Below are positions 37,901 through 47,800 of a stretch of 64,000 bases of DNA, piece by piece. The notes under the pieces are model-generated. The model saw only the letters and a program-made list of their open reading frames with translations. It did not search any database and had not been told where the DNA came from. Position 1 is the stretch's first letter. Every line of letters starts with the position of its first letter. Source of the stretch: Liolophura sinensis (taxonomy: Eukaryota > Mollusca > Polyplacophora > Chitonida > Chitonidae); contig NC_088296.1 of assembly GCF_032854445.1 (NCBI RefSeq), positions 14,048,706 to 14,112,705 on the forward strand, written 5' to 3'. The position numbers were made by a program, and so were the translations under genes.

Positions 37901-40900
37901 CTTCAGCAACGGCGTTACACCGATCACCCTGACGGGATCTATCGGTGGCCTTACAGGAGAGTTCCGATTAACAGCTTCCAACACACCCATTTCAGCCGGA
38001 ACTACCCTAAACATTGGGGATGACATATCGTTTTATATCGCGAGACCATGTGAGTATATCCGTGATTTCGTCAGAACGGAGGAGTCGACATGTGAAAGAC
38101 ACGACCTCTCGTATGCATTTGTCACACAAAACACAAGAAGGCAAAAGGAATGGAAGTTCGAAAGAGCACTTCATCATAATATCTCACAAATGTAATTTCT
38201 TAAGTGGATAGCTTAACAGTGAGGCGCCCAAGGGATCTGTTTGATTTTATCGTGGCAAATATACCCATGGCCTAACAATCACACAACTAGTTAAACACTT
38301 TTTTAAACGATGCATATTTTATACATTGAAGTAGGCCAGTATTGAATCATGAAATGAAATCATCGAAAAAGGATATCTTATTAAGATGATAGTGTAGGTT
38401 TAACCCCCTGTTTGTGGTCTTTGAGCAATGCATTAAGAGAAAAGAGAGCAAAAGTATAACATGAGTTATTCAGAAAGAGGGGAGGTGATGACAGATCGTA
38501 AAAGACACAGCTATTTTTGAACGTGTTAGGTGACTCTATATATCAACCTCTGATCAGAGAACTTCCCGAACTCATGGGATGCGCTATGTTAGAGCAACAT
38601 AGCCCTCATAAAACCGTGGATGCATCCGGTCCTCTCATGAGGCCGTGGAGTCATCCGGTCCTCTCATGAGACGGTGGAGTTATCCGGTCCTCTCATGAGA
38701 AGGTGGAGTCATCCGGTCCTCTCATGAGACGGTGGAGTCATCCGGTCCTCTCATGAGACGTGGAGTCATCCGGTCCACTCATGAGACGGTGGAGTCATCC
38801 GGTCCTCTCATGAGACGGTGGAGTCATCCGGTCCTCTCATGAGACGGTGAAGTCATCCGGTCCTCTCATGAGACGGTGAAGTCATCCGGTCCTCTCATGA
38901 GACCGTGGAGTCATCCGGTCCACCCATGAGACGGCGGAGTCATCCGGTCTTCTCATGAGACCGTGGAGTCATCCGGTCCACTCATGAGACGGTGGAGTCA
39001 TCCGGTCCTCTCAGGAGACCGTGGAGTCATCCGGTCCACTCATGAGACCGTGGAGTCAACCGGTCCTCTCATGAGACCGTGGAGTCATCCTGGTCCTCTC
39101 ATGAGAGCGTGGAATCATCCGGTCCACTCATGAGACCGTGGAGTCTTGAAGTCAAATCGTGAGTCCGTCTTTCACCGGTTACGTGGTTACGTAATTATGC
39201 CATAAAACAGTAACTTGCCACTGATTGGATTAAGATGATACGTGGCGGCACTTTTGAGCAGCTCAACACGGTGCCTCATTTTGCTTACCTTGAACAGTAA
39301 TATCACAGTTGGGCAACATCACAAGAATGTAAAGTTGTGGATTTTAAAATGTCTGCGTGCAATTCATTTGATTAGTGTTTTACGACGCCCTCAAGAATAT
39401 TTCACTTACGACGGCGGCCAGCATTATGGTCGGAGGAAATCCGGCAGAGCCCGGGGGAAACCCACGGCCATCCACCATTTTGGTAAGCCGGCCCGGCGAA
39501 CCCATGCAGTGTATGTATGTACATGTTTGTATGCATGTATCGTTGGGATTTTATGTGATACTTAAAATTTCACATGACGACAAGGAATTATTAAGTGTGT
39601 GTACATATATATCGTGTCTTCTAGTGGCAGAGAGAGCCCATGCCGCTAAAGTGCTGTCGCCACTGAAGTTTCATGCTGATGACATTAGACATGACACCCT
39701 ACCCAGTCATATTATGCTGTTTTTCCCCCCCCCCCTCTAACCCCCTGGATGCTGAGCGTCAAGTGAGGTAGCAGCAAGTACCATTTTCAAAGTCTTTGGT
39801 ATGACCCGTCAGCTTCTCTACACTGTATATACATGTATATAGGGCTAGCAACCAGCCGACAACAACTCAGATGCAGCATACATAAGTAAACAGAGACCAG
39901 CGTAAATTCACACTCCATGGAAGATGTGCCTTTCGGTATACAACGGTATCAGTTTGAACCAAGAATCTACGGGCGTTTTATGGCGGAGTTTGACAGCGAC
40001 AGCTCAGAGCGACAGCTCAGAGCAGTGCATTGTCGTCGAAATGTCACATCACGTGGAAATCAAACTGGCACAACAAACCATCTCTGAGTGTAAGGAAATA
40101 TCTATAAATGAGAAAAAAATGGCACGGACTGATCAGTTAAAAATACGCTCGGGCTCGTCACTATATCGACCAGGGCTCACCGTGCTCGGGGCACTTCGGA
40201 TTCACCATGCTCTGAGAAAGATTAGCAATGGCGTAACTGCGAAAAAATCCAAACATTGAAGGAAAATATACCAAATATTCAGAGGTAATTAAGAGGTATA
40301 AAATATCCCCTAAATGAAAATTTTAAAATGTTTTTGGGCAAAATTTTCTTCATTTGGTTTAGAAACATAATCTTTGTTTCACAATTCTGTTTCATGGATC
40401 TTATAATTAAGAGATAAGTAAACATATTTAAATGTACCGCAGGTGTTCTTTTAATGAATTAGACAATCTGTCCACCTAATACCCTCTCAGATGAACTAAA
40501 GCATCACATCTATCTATCTATATGCATATCGGCCCTAAAGTGTGGAAAACAATTAAATTCGATTGTGAAAGATATTATTGCAATTATATTGTTTAAATTT
40601 AAATAATCAACTTCGTATGACGGTAACATCGTAACTGTTTTCTAATTGTCTTAACACAAACACTTACGTATATGTATCTTAGCATTTTAAGAAAAATTAC
40701 CATGTGTAAATGACACCTATACTCTGCACCATTATATATGATGTCTAATGCATTACGTGGAACTATGCATCTTCCCTATAGCTAGTCTCCATGGCACATA
40801 ACACATGTTATGTTATCTGTAGAACCTAGCGCCACCTAGAGGAGAAACATGCTCGCCTCTTGGGTGGAAATTGTGAACTGAATTACAGGAAATCTAATGT

Positions 40901-43900
40901 GCTGAGACTTAACCACACGTTGCAACCGAAACTCCGTATTTAAAAACTACGATTTCGCCAATCGTTGATGCTATCCGGTTAGGAAACCACTGAATATTTT
41001 TTTTATTTAAAAGCAAGTCTAAAAAAATTTATATCAAATACATTGTTGTCCCTTTACAAAACTCACTACAACTACCTTTGTAACATTTTCCCACCATGCA
41101 TCAGCCGTTTTTCAAACTTTTGCTGCTCATTAGAGAGAGAAAAAAAAATACATATTTGCGCGGATACGTCACATAATGTGTTAGAGATCGAAGAAAAGTG
41201 TAAAGTGCCATGGAGACTAAACATAGAGATGTTGCATATTTGTTATCGTAGCTAATATATATACTTTATTCCAGCAGGTCCATTATTTTAGGTCTTCCTT
41301 GATATTGTGCGTTATACAAATTCCAATGAAATGAAAGAAAAAATATTAATTCTCTCGTTAGACGTAAATGTTAAATTGGCCACCTCTCCGGCCGTAAGTG
41401 GGAAGGTCTTCCAGCAACCTGCGGATGGTCGTGGGTTTCCCCCGTGCTGTGCCCAGTTTCCTCCCACCATAATGCTGGCCGCCGTCTCACTAGTGAAATA
41501 TTCTTGAGTACGGCGTAAAACACCAATCAAATAAATAAATAAATGAATAAATTGGCCACATTGTTGTTTAAATGATTTATTATGTTCAATGTGTTAGTGC
41601 CAACATTTTTGAAATGTCACGACGCGTTGAGTCCAAGTTGTAACATGACATATATACATGACATACATACTATAATATTACAACATTTTCTAGAAATTGT
41701 GTAAGTGTTAAATGTAGCAGTTGACAAAACCGTTCAGATAATCGTGTATAGAAATTTTCAGTTTTAAGAGAGTAGGCACACCAAGTGTATTATTGTTTGC
41801 TTTGTTTTTTTGTTTTACAGCCAACGTTCAGGATTTCCGGGTCCACACTTGTCGAATTAACAACCCCGGGCTCACACCCATCAGTATCATCGATGTCAAC
41901 GGGTGAGTCTGCCTGACTGAAATGTTCAAGAACCTGTGAGGTATAACCACAGGGCAGAATGTTCATTTTGTTGGACATTCTTACACTGATAATTGAATGC
42001 GATCTGTGTGGAAATAAAAATTTAAATTTTTTCCCAAATGATAAATGCACATTTTCGTTTTCGAGCGGCGATTCCTTCTGATTAGATTTCCGGTCTGAAC
42101 GTGTTGTCAGCGTGCTGCATAAAGTGATTGCTAACCTATAGCGCGACATAACACAAACAAAGTGAAGAATACCTTGTAAATGTATTAAAGTTCGGTACAC
42201 TGCCATGCAATCAGCGATAATTAATGCTGTCAAAATTTAAACTATCTTCCACTCTCGGCGTGAAATGATAACATTTTATTTTTTGTACATATGCATACAA
42301 GTGTAAGCAAGATGCACCGTTTGGACGATATAGTTTCCTTTCAGTTCATGGAATGTGAACGTATTTCTTTCACAACCTTTCTTATATACTGATTATTTAA
42401 CAACATTTCCAAAAATAGGCATCAGTAATCCTTAAGTACACGTAAGTGCACCGGAGCGTACGACTTATAATGATAAAATGGGGTGTCTGTGGGAGAGGTG
42501 GTTAGTGCGTCAGGGGGGAGCATCGAACCAGGAGTAATGACACAGGAGCCAGGTTGCTGGCAACCCTGGTATAAATACGCGTTAAACACAAATCAAATAA
42601 ATAAATATAGTTGTAAACATCTGTAATATATAAACTAGCGTTTGGGAGTACCTGTTTCTCATGAAATCAGCACTTACGAATCATGTGATAAAATATTTTT
42701 CATTTCTGTCAATTTGAATTAAACAGGTGCCCAGTTAGATCAAGTTATGGCATCTTCAAGAACATAAGAAAGAGTTCTGTCCTAGGGTCGGCGGGAGTTT
42801 ATATCGACATGGAAGCCTTTGCCTTGGAGAACGCAAACGAAATTGTTATGACCTGTGAAATGCAGTCATGTGGAGTAAATACATGTGTAAGTCTTGCCAA
42901 ATGTACCCATCATATCAGTGCGTGTATGTTCCTTCACATTATCTCTCTTCCTTCGCATCACCGTTCCCCTCTTCCTTCTCATTACTGTTCTTCTCTTCCT
43001 TTGCATCTCCTACTCTTCTTTCGCACCATCCTGCTAGTGTTCCTTTACATTATCATTTCCTCTTAGTTCGCATCACCCCTTTCATCTCTTCCTTCGCATC
43101 ATCTTTCTCCCCATTTCTCTCCACTTCCTACTCTTTCTCATTCTTTTCCTTTCTACTCTTCCGCCTCATGTATTCTCTGCCTCCTCCTCTGCCTCCTTGT
43201 ACGCTTCCCCTTTCTGTTTCTTCCTTAAAAGGTTTTGCTTGTGCTTGAGGTCTTCACTTTAACCAAGTCCTAAAAAAAACATTAACAGTTGTGAAGTCAA
43301 AATTCTTATCTTACCAACAACTGTGAAATATTTGCTCTATTGCACTGATGAAATAATGAAAAACAAATAAATAATATCAGGTTGTTTTTTTGTTCAGCCT
43401 CTGAGCAATTGTCAGAACGATCCTGTCTTTCAAAACATTGGAAGGCGTCGTCGAGAGGCTACTAGCAATGAGACCGGCATTGAGACTGGGGAGGCCACAG
43501 CTTCATTCAAGATCAGAGTGTCCTACACCGACGAATGTGAGTGTAAATATAGTACAAACCGAGTTGTGTTTCAAGTTTCCTGTTTGGTGATGTTCCTAAT
43601 TCGAAAGTAATGACATTTACTGACAAGAAAATAGTAGAATCTAATGGCATATCCTTTTGTGTAGGAATAACATATGACCATAACATATTTACCCAGAAAT
43701 GAAAGTGTCTTTCCTGGTTCAGACGGCTAAAGATGGCTAAAGAGCTGGTTCGAAGCTACTTTTACTTCAAATGACACTCGACGTCATATATACCTACCCA
43801 GCTTTGAAATATCTAGCTCAGTTGCAATGGCCTAACCTTGCTGTTGATTGTTCTAATACGTATGACCTATGCTGAGGAAATGAAAGAACATAAAATATGC

Positions 43901-45196
43901 TGTTTCTGTAACATTTTCCTCATTTTTGAGATAGAATACACCTCAAATAATAAGCTCGAGAGGAAAATTCATGAGTTAGGCGTCAAACACCTAACAATCA
44001 GTTAGTGATTCCAGATATCTATATTACTGTGAGTAAAAACCATTATGACAAATATAAGTAAGTCTTCCTCGAAAAGCAATACTGGTGTGAAGTCTGCATG
44101 TATTCTAGTGGTGCTTATTGCTGACAAACACAGATGATCCTTCACACATTCAAGGATTAGGTGCTATTTCAGGCCTAGTCAGCCATATGTAAATACAGGG
44201 ATCAACTGATATGCCTGTATGCTTGGGTTTTATCGTCATATTCATTTATTTGACTGGTGTTTTACGCCGTACACAACAATATTTCACTTATACGACGGCG
44301 GCCAGCATTATGGTGGGAGGAAACCGGGCAGAGCCCGGCAGAAACCCACGACCATCCGCACATTGCTAAAAGACCTTCCCACTTACGGCCGGAGAGGAAA
44401 CCAGCATGAGCTGGACTTGAACTCACAGCGACCGCATCAATATAATTAAAGACGTATAACATAGAGAGTAAATTGTTAATTGCAATTTATTAGACGCCAC
44501 TCTCTACACCGGCCCGGATAGCGCAGTTGATAGAGCGCCCGCTTCGGGACCGGTAGATCCAGGATCAATCGTTGATCGAGTCACACCTGAGACTTTAACA
44601 GAGGAAGTTGTAACTTTACTTGGCGTTCAGCATGAAGAGGATAGTGCAACGACTGGTTGACCCGTATCAGTATAATGGCTCAGGCGGGGCGGCTGACTTG
44701 CCTTTGGTAAGTCGTCTCGGTGAAGCAGCACTAAATAAAAGAGCGGTGGAAATCCGTCCTGCAACAAGGAGGTACATTACACGTACATGCACCCTAATGA
44801 TTCCTTCATCGTCATATGACTGAAAAATTGTTGAGTACGACGTTAAACCCCAAGCACTCACTCACTCACTCTACAATTACTCAAAATACTGTGTTGTCTT
44901 TAAAAATGTAACATACAATCACATTTTCATAATAGCAAACAAAAAGAGACAAAACAGAAAAAAAAAAAACAGGTAAGAAGATTAAAACAATATTACATAT
45001 TTGCTCAGGTCCAGCCCAGAACACGTGCAGAATGCACGAAGCCTTCCTCCCAGTCGCTATTGTGTTCGGTGTCCTGCTACTGGCGGCCATCATGGCAGCT
45101 GTGTTTCTCTGCGTCAAGATGTCGAAGGCTCCCAAGCGTGAGAACACGCCAGCCAGTTCCCCACCAACCTACTACAATGTAGCTATGAAAGCTTAA
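31619..45196 (+). CDS. Gene B: EGF-ZP single-pass membrane protein, paralog of A
   Basis: Ten exons (31619-31667, 32185-32328, 33118-33249, 33846-34057, 36802-36944, 37907-38049, 41821-41902, 42727-42886, 43398-43536, 45009-45196) join into a 463-residue frame with intron phases identical to gene A. It has a signal peptide MKPFISVACLFSLILA, two EGF-like modules, a ZP domain from about V109, R371-R374 cleavage site, transmembrane helix and PPTY tail (453-456). Both copies keep open frames, splice sites and all key motifs, which suggests that both are functional. Introns differ by minisatellite expansions (37.4-39.2 kb) and a CT microsatellite. Exon 6 has a second in-frame acceptor that would add three residues. 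Role inferred as for gene A: a processed, polymerising extracellular or membrane protein. Confidence 0.88.
32185..32328 (+). CDS. Gene B exon 2: EGF-like module 1
   Basis: 144 nt, phase 1 to 1. Six cysteines are spaced as in gene A (YDC, NSC, GAC, NCIC, RDC). Intron sequence on both sides is also recognisably similar to gene A. Confidence 0.9.
32370..32570. repeat. MITE-like dispersed repeat, inverted, gene B intron 2
   Basis: Core tttggtggtttgtgttatac and cgtccttattggttg; lies directly after exon 2. Confidence 0.68.
33118..33249 (+). CDS. Gene B exon 3: EGF-like module 2
   Basis: 132 nt, phase 1 to 1, donor gtatgt. It encodes FQCNCQQGSSCYTPNF and CLPGWTGEDCNTC; one codon longer than gene A. 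Confidence 0.88.
33846..34057 (+). CDS. Gene B exon 4: ZP-N
   Basis: 212 nt, phase 1 to 0. It encodes VSLQCSSSRMDVAMIPQN with the same three cysteines as gene A. Three codons are missing near SSSCPQ compared with A. Confidence 0.87.
34852..34920. repeat. CT dinucleotide microsatellite
   Basis: About 34 uninterrupted CT units in gene B intron 4. It generates a false Arg-Glu repeat ORF on the minus strand. Confidence 0.97.
36105..36255 (-). mobile_element. SINE family 1, truncated
   Basis: Tail and body (gacggcggccagcattatgg) end after the ttgctgacaatctttcccac segment; no head. It lies in gene B intron 4. Confidence 0.8.
36802..36944 (+). CDS. Gene B exon 5: ZP domain
   Basis: 143 nt, phase 0 to 2, acceptor taacag and donor gtaagt. 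It encodes ANNERCYTLQLRYNS and TLCCGQNGD; three codons longer than gene A near the 3' end. Confidence 0.86.
37434..37795. repeat. Minisatellite, about 34-bp unit, gene B intron 5
   Basis: About ten units of gatgactcatgaataaccta plus acccggacacaac, ending in a run of ccggacaca 9-mers. Confidence 0.9.
37907..38049 (+). CDS. Gene B exon 6: ZP linker, two possible acceptors
   Basis: 143 nt from the acceptor that aligns with gene A (cttcag), phase 2 to 1. A second acceptor, tttatag, 9 nt upstream would start the exon at 37898 and insert VFS in frame. The exon encodes NGVTPITL and NIGDDISFYIARP. Confidence 0.82.
38600..39150. repeat. Minisatellite, 29-bp unit, gene B intron 6
   Basis: About 18 units with core gagtcatccggtcctctcat followed by gagac(g/c)gtg. 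Gene A intron 6 has no array at the matching place (near 14040). Confidence 0.95.
39364..39482 (-). mobile_element. SINE family 1, truncated
   Basis: Tail and body only, right after the 29-bp minisatellite in gene B intron 6. Confidence 0.78.
41382..41555 (+). mobile_element. SINE family 1, 5' truncated
   Basis: Runs from ctctccggccgtaagtggga to an aaataaataaat tail in gene B intron 6; the head is missing. Confidence 0.82.
41821..41902 (+). CDS. Gene B exon 7: ZP-C
   Basis: 82 nt, phase 1 to 2, after a long pyrimidine tract ending ttacag. It encodes SNVQDFRVHTCRINNPG and ISIIDVNG. Confidence 0.86.
42483..42605 (+). mobile_element. SINE family 1 remnant in gene B intron 7
   Basis: Degenerate head (gtgtctgtgggagaggtggt) joined by an internal deletion to a tail (aacacaaatcaaataaataa). 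Position matches the intron 7 SINEs of gene A and the relic. Confidence 0.65.
42727..42886 (+). CDS. Gene B exon 8: ZP-C
   Basis: 160 nt, phase 2 to 0, acceptor aaacag and donor gtaagt. It encodes CPVRSSYGIFKN and VMTCEMQSCGVNTC, keeping the ZP-C cysteines. Confidence 0.87.
42935..43230. repeat. Pyrimidine tract in gene B intron 8
   Basis: Third copy of the tract, with ccttcgcatcatctttctcc-type units. Confidence 0.85.
43398..43536 (+). CDS. Gene B exon 9: furin-type site
   Basis: 139 nt, phase 0 to 1. It encodes QNIGRRRREATSNETG with R371-R374. Relative to gene A it has four extra residues, a duplication-like NETGIETG, just after the cleavage site. Confidence 0.87.
44243..44438 (-). mobile_element. 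SINE family 1, head truncated
   Basis: Tail and body intact up to the cagcgaccgcat segment, then lost. It lies in gene B intron 9, 75 nt before a family 2 SINE. Confidence 0.82.
44513..44875 (+). mobile_element. SINE family 2 in gene B intron 9
   Basis: Head cggatagcgcagttgatag and end acgttaaaccccaagcactc, followed by a short actc array. Confidence 0.87.
45009..45196 (+). CDS. Gene B exon 10: transmembrane helix and tail
   Basis: 188 nt including TAA, same length as in A. The helix is nearly unchanged, while the tail has most of the substitutions. PPTYYN is retained. Confidence 0.9.
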
Positions 45197-46149
45197 GTGC
45201 AAGGAACGGACTTTCCTTTTCACCCACGTAAATGTTTGTGTTTTTTTTGTGGTACTACCACTTGTACCGTTAGTTTACCGTTATATTATCGGCTTAAATA
45301 TATGTATGCGTGTAGTACTGTAATAATATAACATAACTAATAACAGAAGATACTGTTCATAATTTGACGCGTTGTGCTCCAATGAGATACACTTGTGTTG
45401 CAGAGTTCAGTTTGTACAACAAGATGGTAAATAAGGAAGCGACGTCAACTATTTGTGTTACAGCGCCCAGTGTTTATGTTACATAAGCTGAAACTTATGT
45501 TTTAATGTCAGCTATAGGATTTTACCAGCCTTTGTTTTCGTATGCATGTGTTTATCTTACCACAGCACACATTTTCGTCCTGCTTTCAGTGGTCCAATTT
45601 GAAAAAAAATATCGACCTAGTGGAGAAATATATGTTTTAAAAATGATTTTTTCATTATGTTTTAGAACTCCGAATATTAGAACATTTACCACAAGGTATG
45701 GTTTTGTCGAAAATGGTTTCTCTGTTTTAGCATAAATTTTGATTGAAAAAATTGGTTTTAACTTTATCATGAAGTGAGCGGAAGAAAATTGTCAATACAT
45801 GGAGATGTATACAACTGTTTTGAAATAACGACTTTTCATGTCCATTTAGCTGTGCGTAAACCCCTTTCATTTCTTCGCTCCTAGAAAGAAAATAAGCCAA
45901 GTTTTATGTGCACGTCTCTAAGACTGCTGTAACAAGCCATGTACTGTTTTATGTGCATGTCTGTAAGACTGCTGTAGAACATTTTACCTTTTAATATTGT
46001 GTACAAAAGTCTCACATTCAAAACGATATTTTTGATTTCATCACTTTGACTATAACTTTTTTATTATCAGCTTAATTAATTTTATTTGTTAGATAAAAGT
46101 ATATTAGCCTGGAGCAGCTGGCCTTTCCACTGAATAATTGTTATGCTAA

Positions 46150-46155
46150 AATAAA
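46150..46155 (+). terminator. Candidate polyadenylation signal of gene B
   Basis: AATAAA about 950 nt after the gene B stop, in DNA still alignable to the region after gene A (19.6-19.7 kb), where this exact hexamer is absent. Nearer cryptic signals cannot be excluded. Confidence 0.25.
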
Positions 46156-46266
46156 CTTCAGGTATCAAATTGCCTTTACGTTGCCATTCTGTTTCTCAAT
46201 ACTTAGTTTATGATATTCAGGTTTACTCTAAATGCTTTCAAATATCCATACATTACCCGTTTCTTG

Positions 46267-46388
46267 CAGCAAATGGCGGGTGGTTGTCGGCTTCCCTCGG
46301 GCTCTGTCCGGTTTCCTCCGACCATAATGCTGGTCGCCGTCGCATAAGTGAAATAAGTGTAAAACACCAATCAATCAAATCAAATAAA
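46267..46388 (+). mobile_element. SINE family 1, 3' fragment
   Basis: Starts at gcagcaaatggcgggtggtt and ends with accaatcaatcaaatcaaat. Its insertion lies at or near the end of the detectable tandem-duplication homology. Confidence 0.75.
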
Positions 46389-47179
46389 CACTTACTTCAT
46401 TATTGCTTTGGTCGTCTTGCCAGTAAGCGGTTGACGGTGTTCGTGAGTCATTTGCAGTCTTTTGTTCCGTTAAGATCTGTTCTCTTCCATCACTATGGTG
46501 AGGAAGTTTGTATGTCACACTTTTACAGTAACTTTGCCAAAGGGCGATCTGATGAACCCAGTTTGGAAACTGGTTTAATTTATTCTCCGTGTATATTCCT
46601 TGTGTTTCTACGTCATCTTAGACAACTGTTGTCTGATTCTCCCTGCATCAGCGAGAATGTCCAACCTAATGTACTTTAATAGTTATTTAGTAGTTTTTGT
46701 CCTCGGATTGTTAACGGATAACGTCAACTTTGATTGACATCTTGTATACGAAGGTCTGTTTCAAACCATGTGTCCAGTGTAAATATAGCCAAAATCTTGA
46801 ATCTTTGATCACCAGCAACAAAGTTGCATACCACAGTTTTTCATATTAGAATACGATTTAAAGAGTTGCATTCTTTTAAAACCTCACATTCACATCACAA
46901 ATTCTACATCAAACCAGTTTGATTATTCAAATAGTGATTTATATAGGTTGTACACCTACGATGATGACGAGACTGAAGCGTCGTGCTAACCCTATATAAA
47001 ATATTAATATGTTATAACAATCTGTAAACTGCATTTAAATATAACATGTTCTCTCGTTCCGATTAATCAAAACCCCCCAATAGTCAGTCCGCCTATCCAG
47101 TACGCCGCGGTCCTCTGGCTAGGTGACGTCATGCAGTGAAAGTGCTGAGACCAGGTACTTCAGACTCACCACTCACAAC

Positions 47180-47800
47180 TTCATTTAAAAAGAAAATCAT
47201 TTTTGGATATTACCGTCTGTGATGAATTATAGATTTCATCGGTAGAAGTAGCTTTCATAATAGATGAACAAACGTATTCCTCAATTAGCGTGTCCACAAC
47301 ATCCAGTTTGTCCTCATGTGTAGGAGAAGTTGTCTCCCTTGCGAAAAAATTTGCTAACGTAATTGTTTTCATAACAGTGTTAATTCCAACAGCTGAATCT
47401 AAGCCGACATGTTGTTGGAAGAAATGGAATATAAGATTTACAGCATACAGAGCACCGACAACAGTGTGACAATTGACAAATGGTCACAAGGAACCGATGA
47501 AATACTGCCTCATGTCAATTTGCATCGGTTAGGGTTTATTCCATTAGCTCGTATCCAAACTCTAACACACCACACTACACTTAACTTTATTTTAAAAAAA
47601 AAATAAGTTTTGGATATCACCGCCTATAATCGATTGTAGATTTCACTGGATTAAGTACCTGACATATACGATGAACAAACGTTCCTTTATCAGTGTATCC
47701 TAAATGTCCAGTTTTTCATACCTCACAGGATAAGTTGTCTCCCTTGTATACAGACCAACGACTACAGTGTGATAATTCAATTTGCATCAGTCATGGTTTT
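47180..47800. repeat. Direct duplication of a 170-200 bp segment
   Basis: 47190-47400 and 47600-47770 share tttttggatattaccg-like, gatgaacaaacg and gttgtctcccttg blocks. The first is open on the minus strand for 63 codons; the second has stops. Confidence 0.6.

Noticed and set aside
38600-39150. Possible CRISPR-like array
   Set aside because: Units are head-to-tail with no unique spacers, and the host is a eukaryote; it is a minisatellite.
46170-46679. 169-codon plus-strand ORF
   Set aside because: Its middle is a SINE fragment (46267-46388) and its composition is not coding-like.
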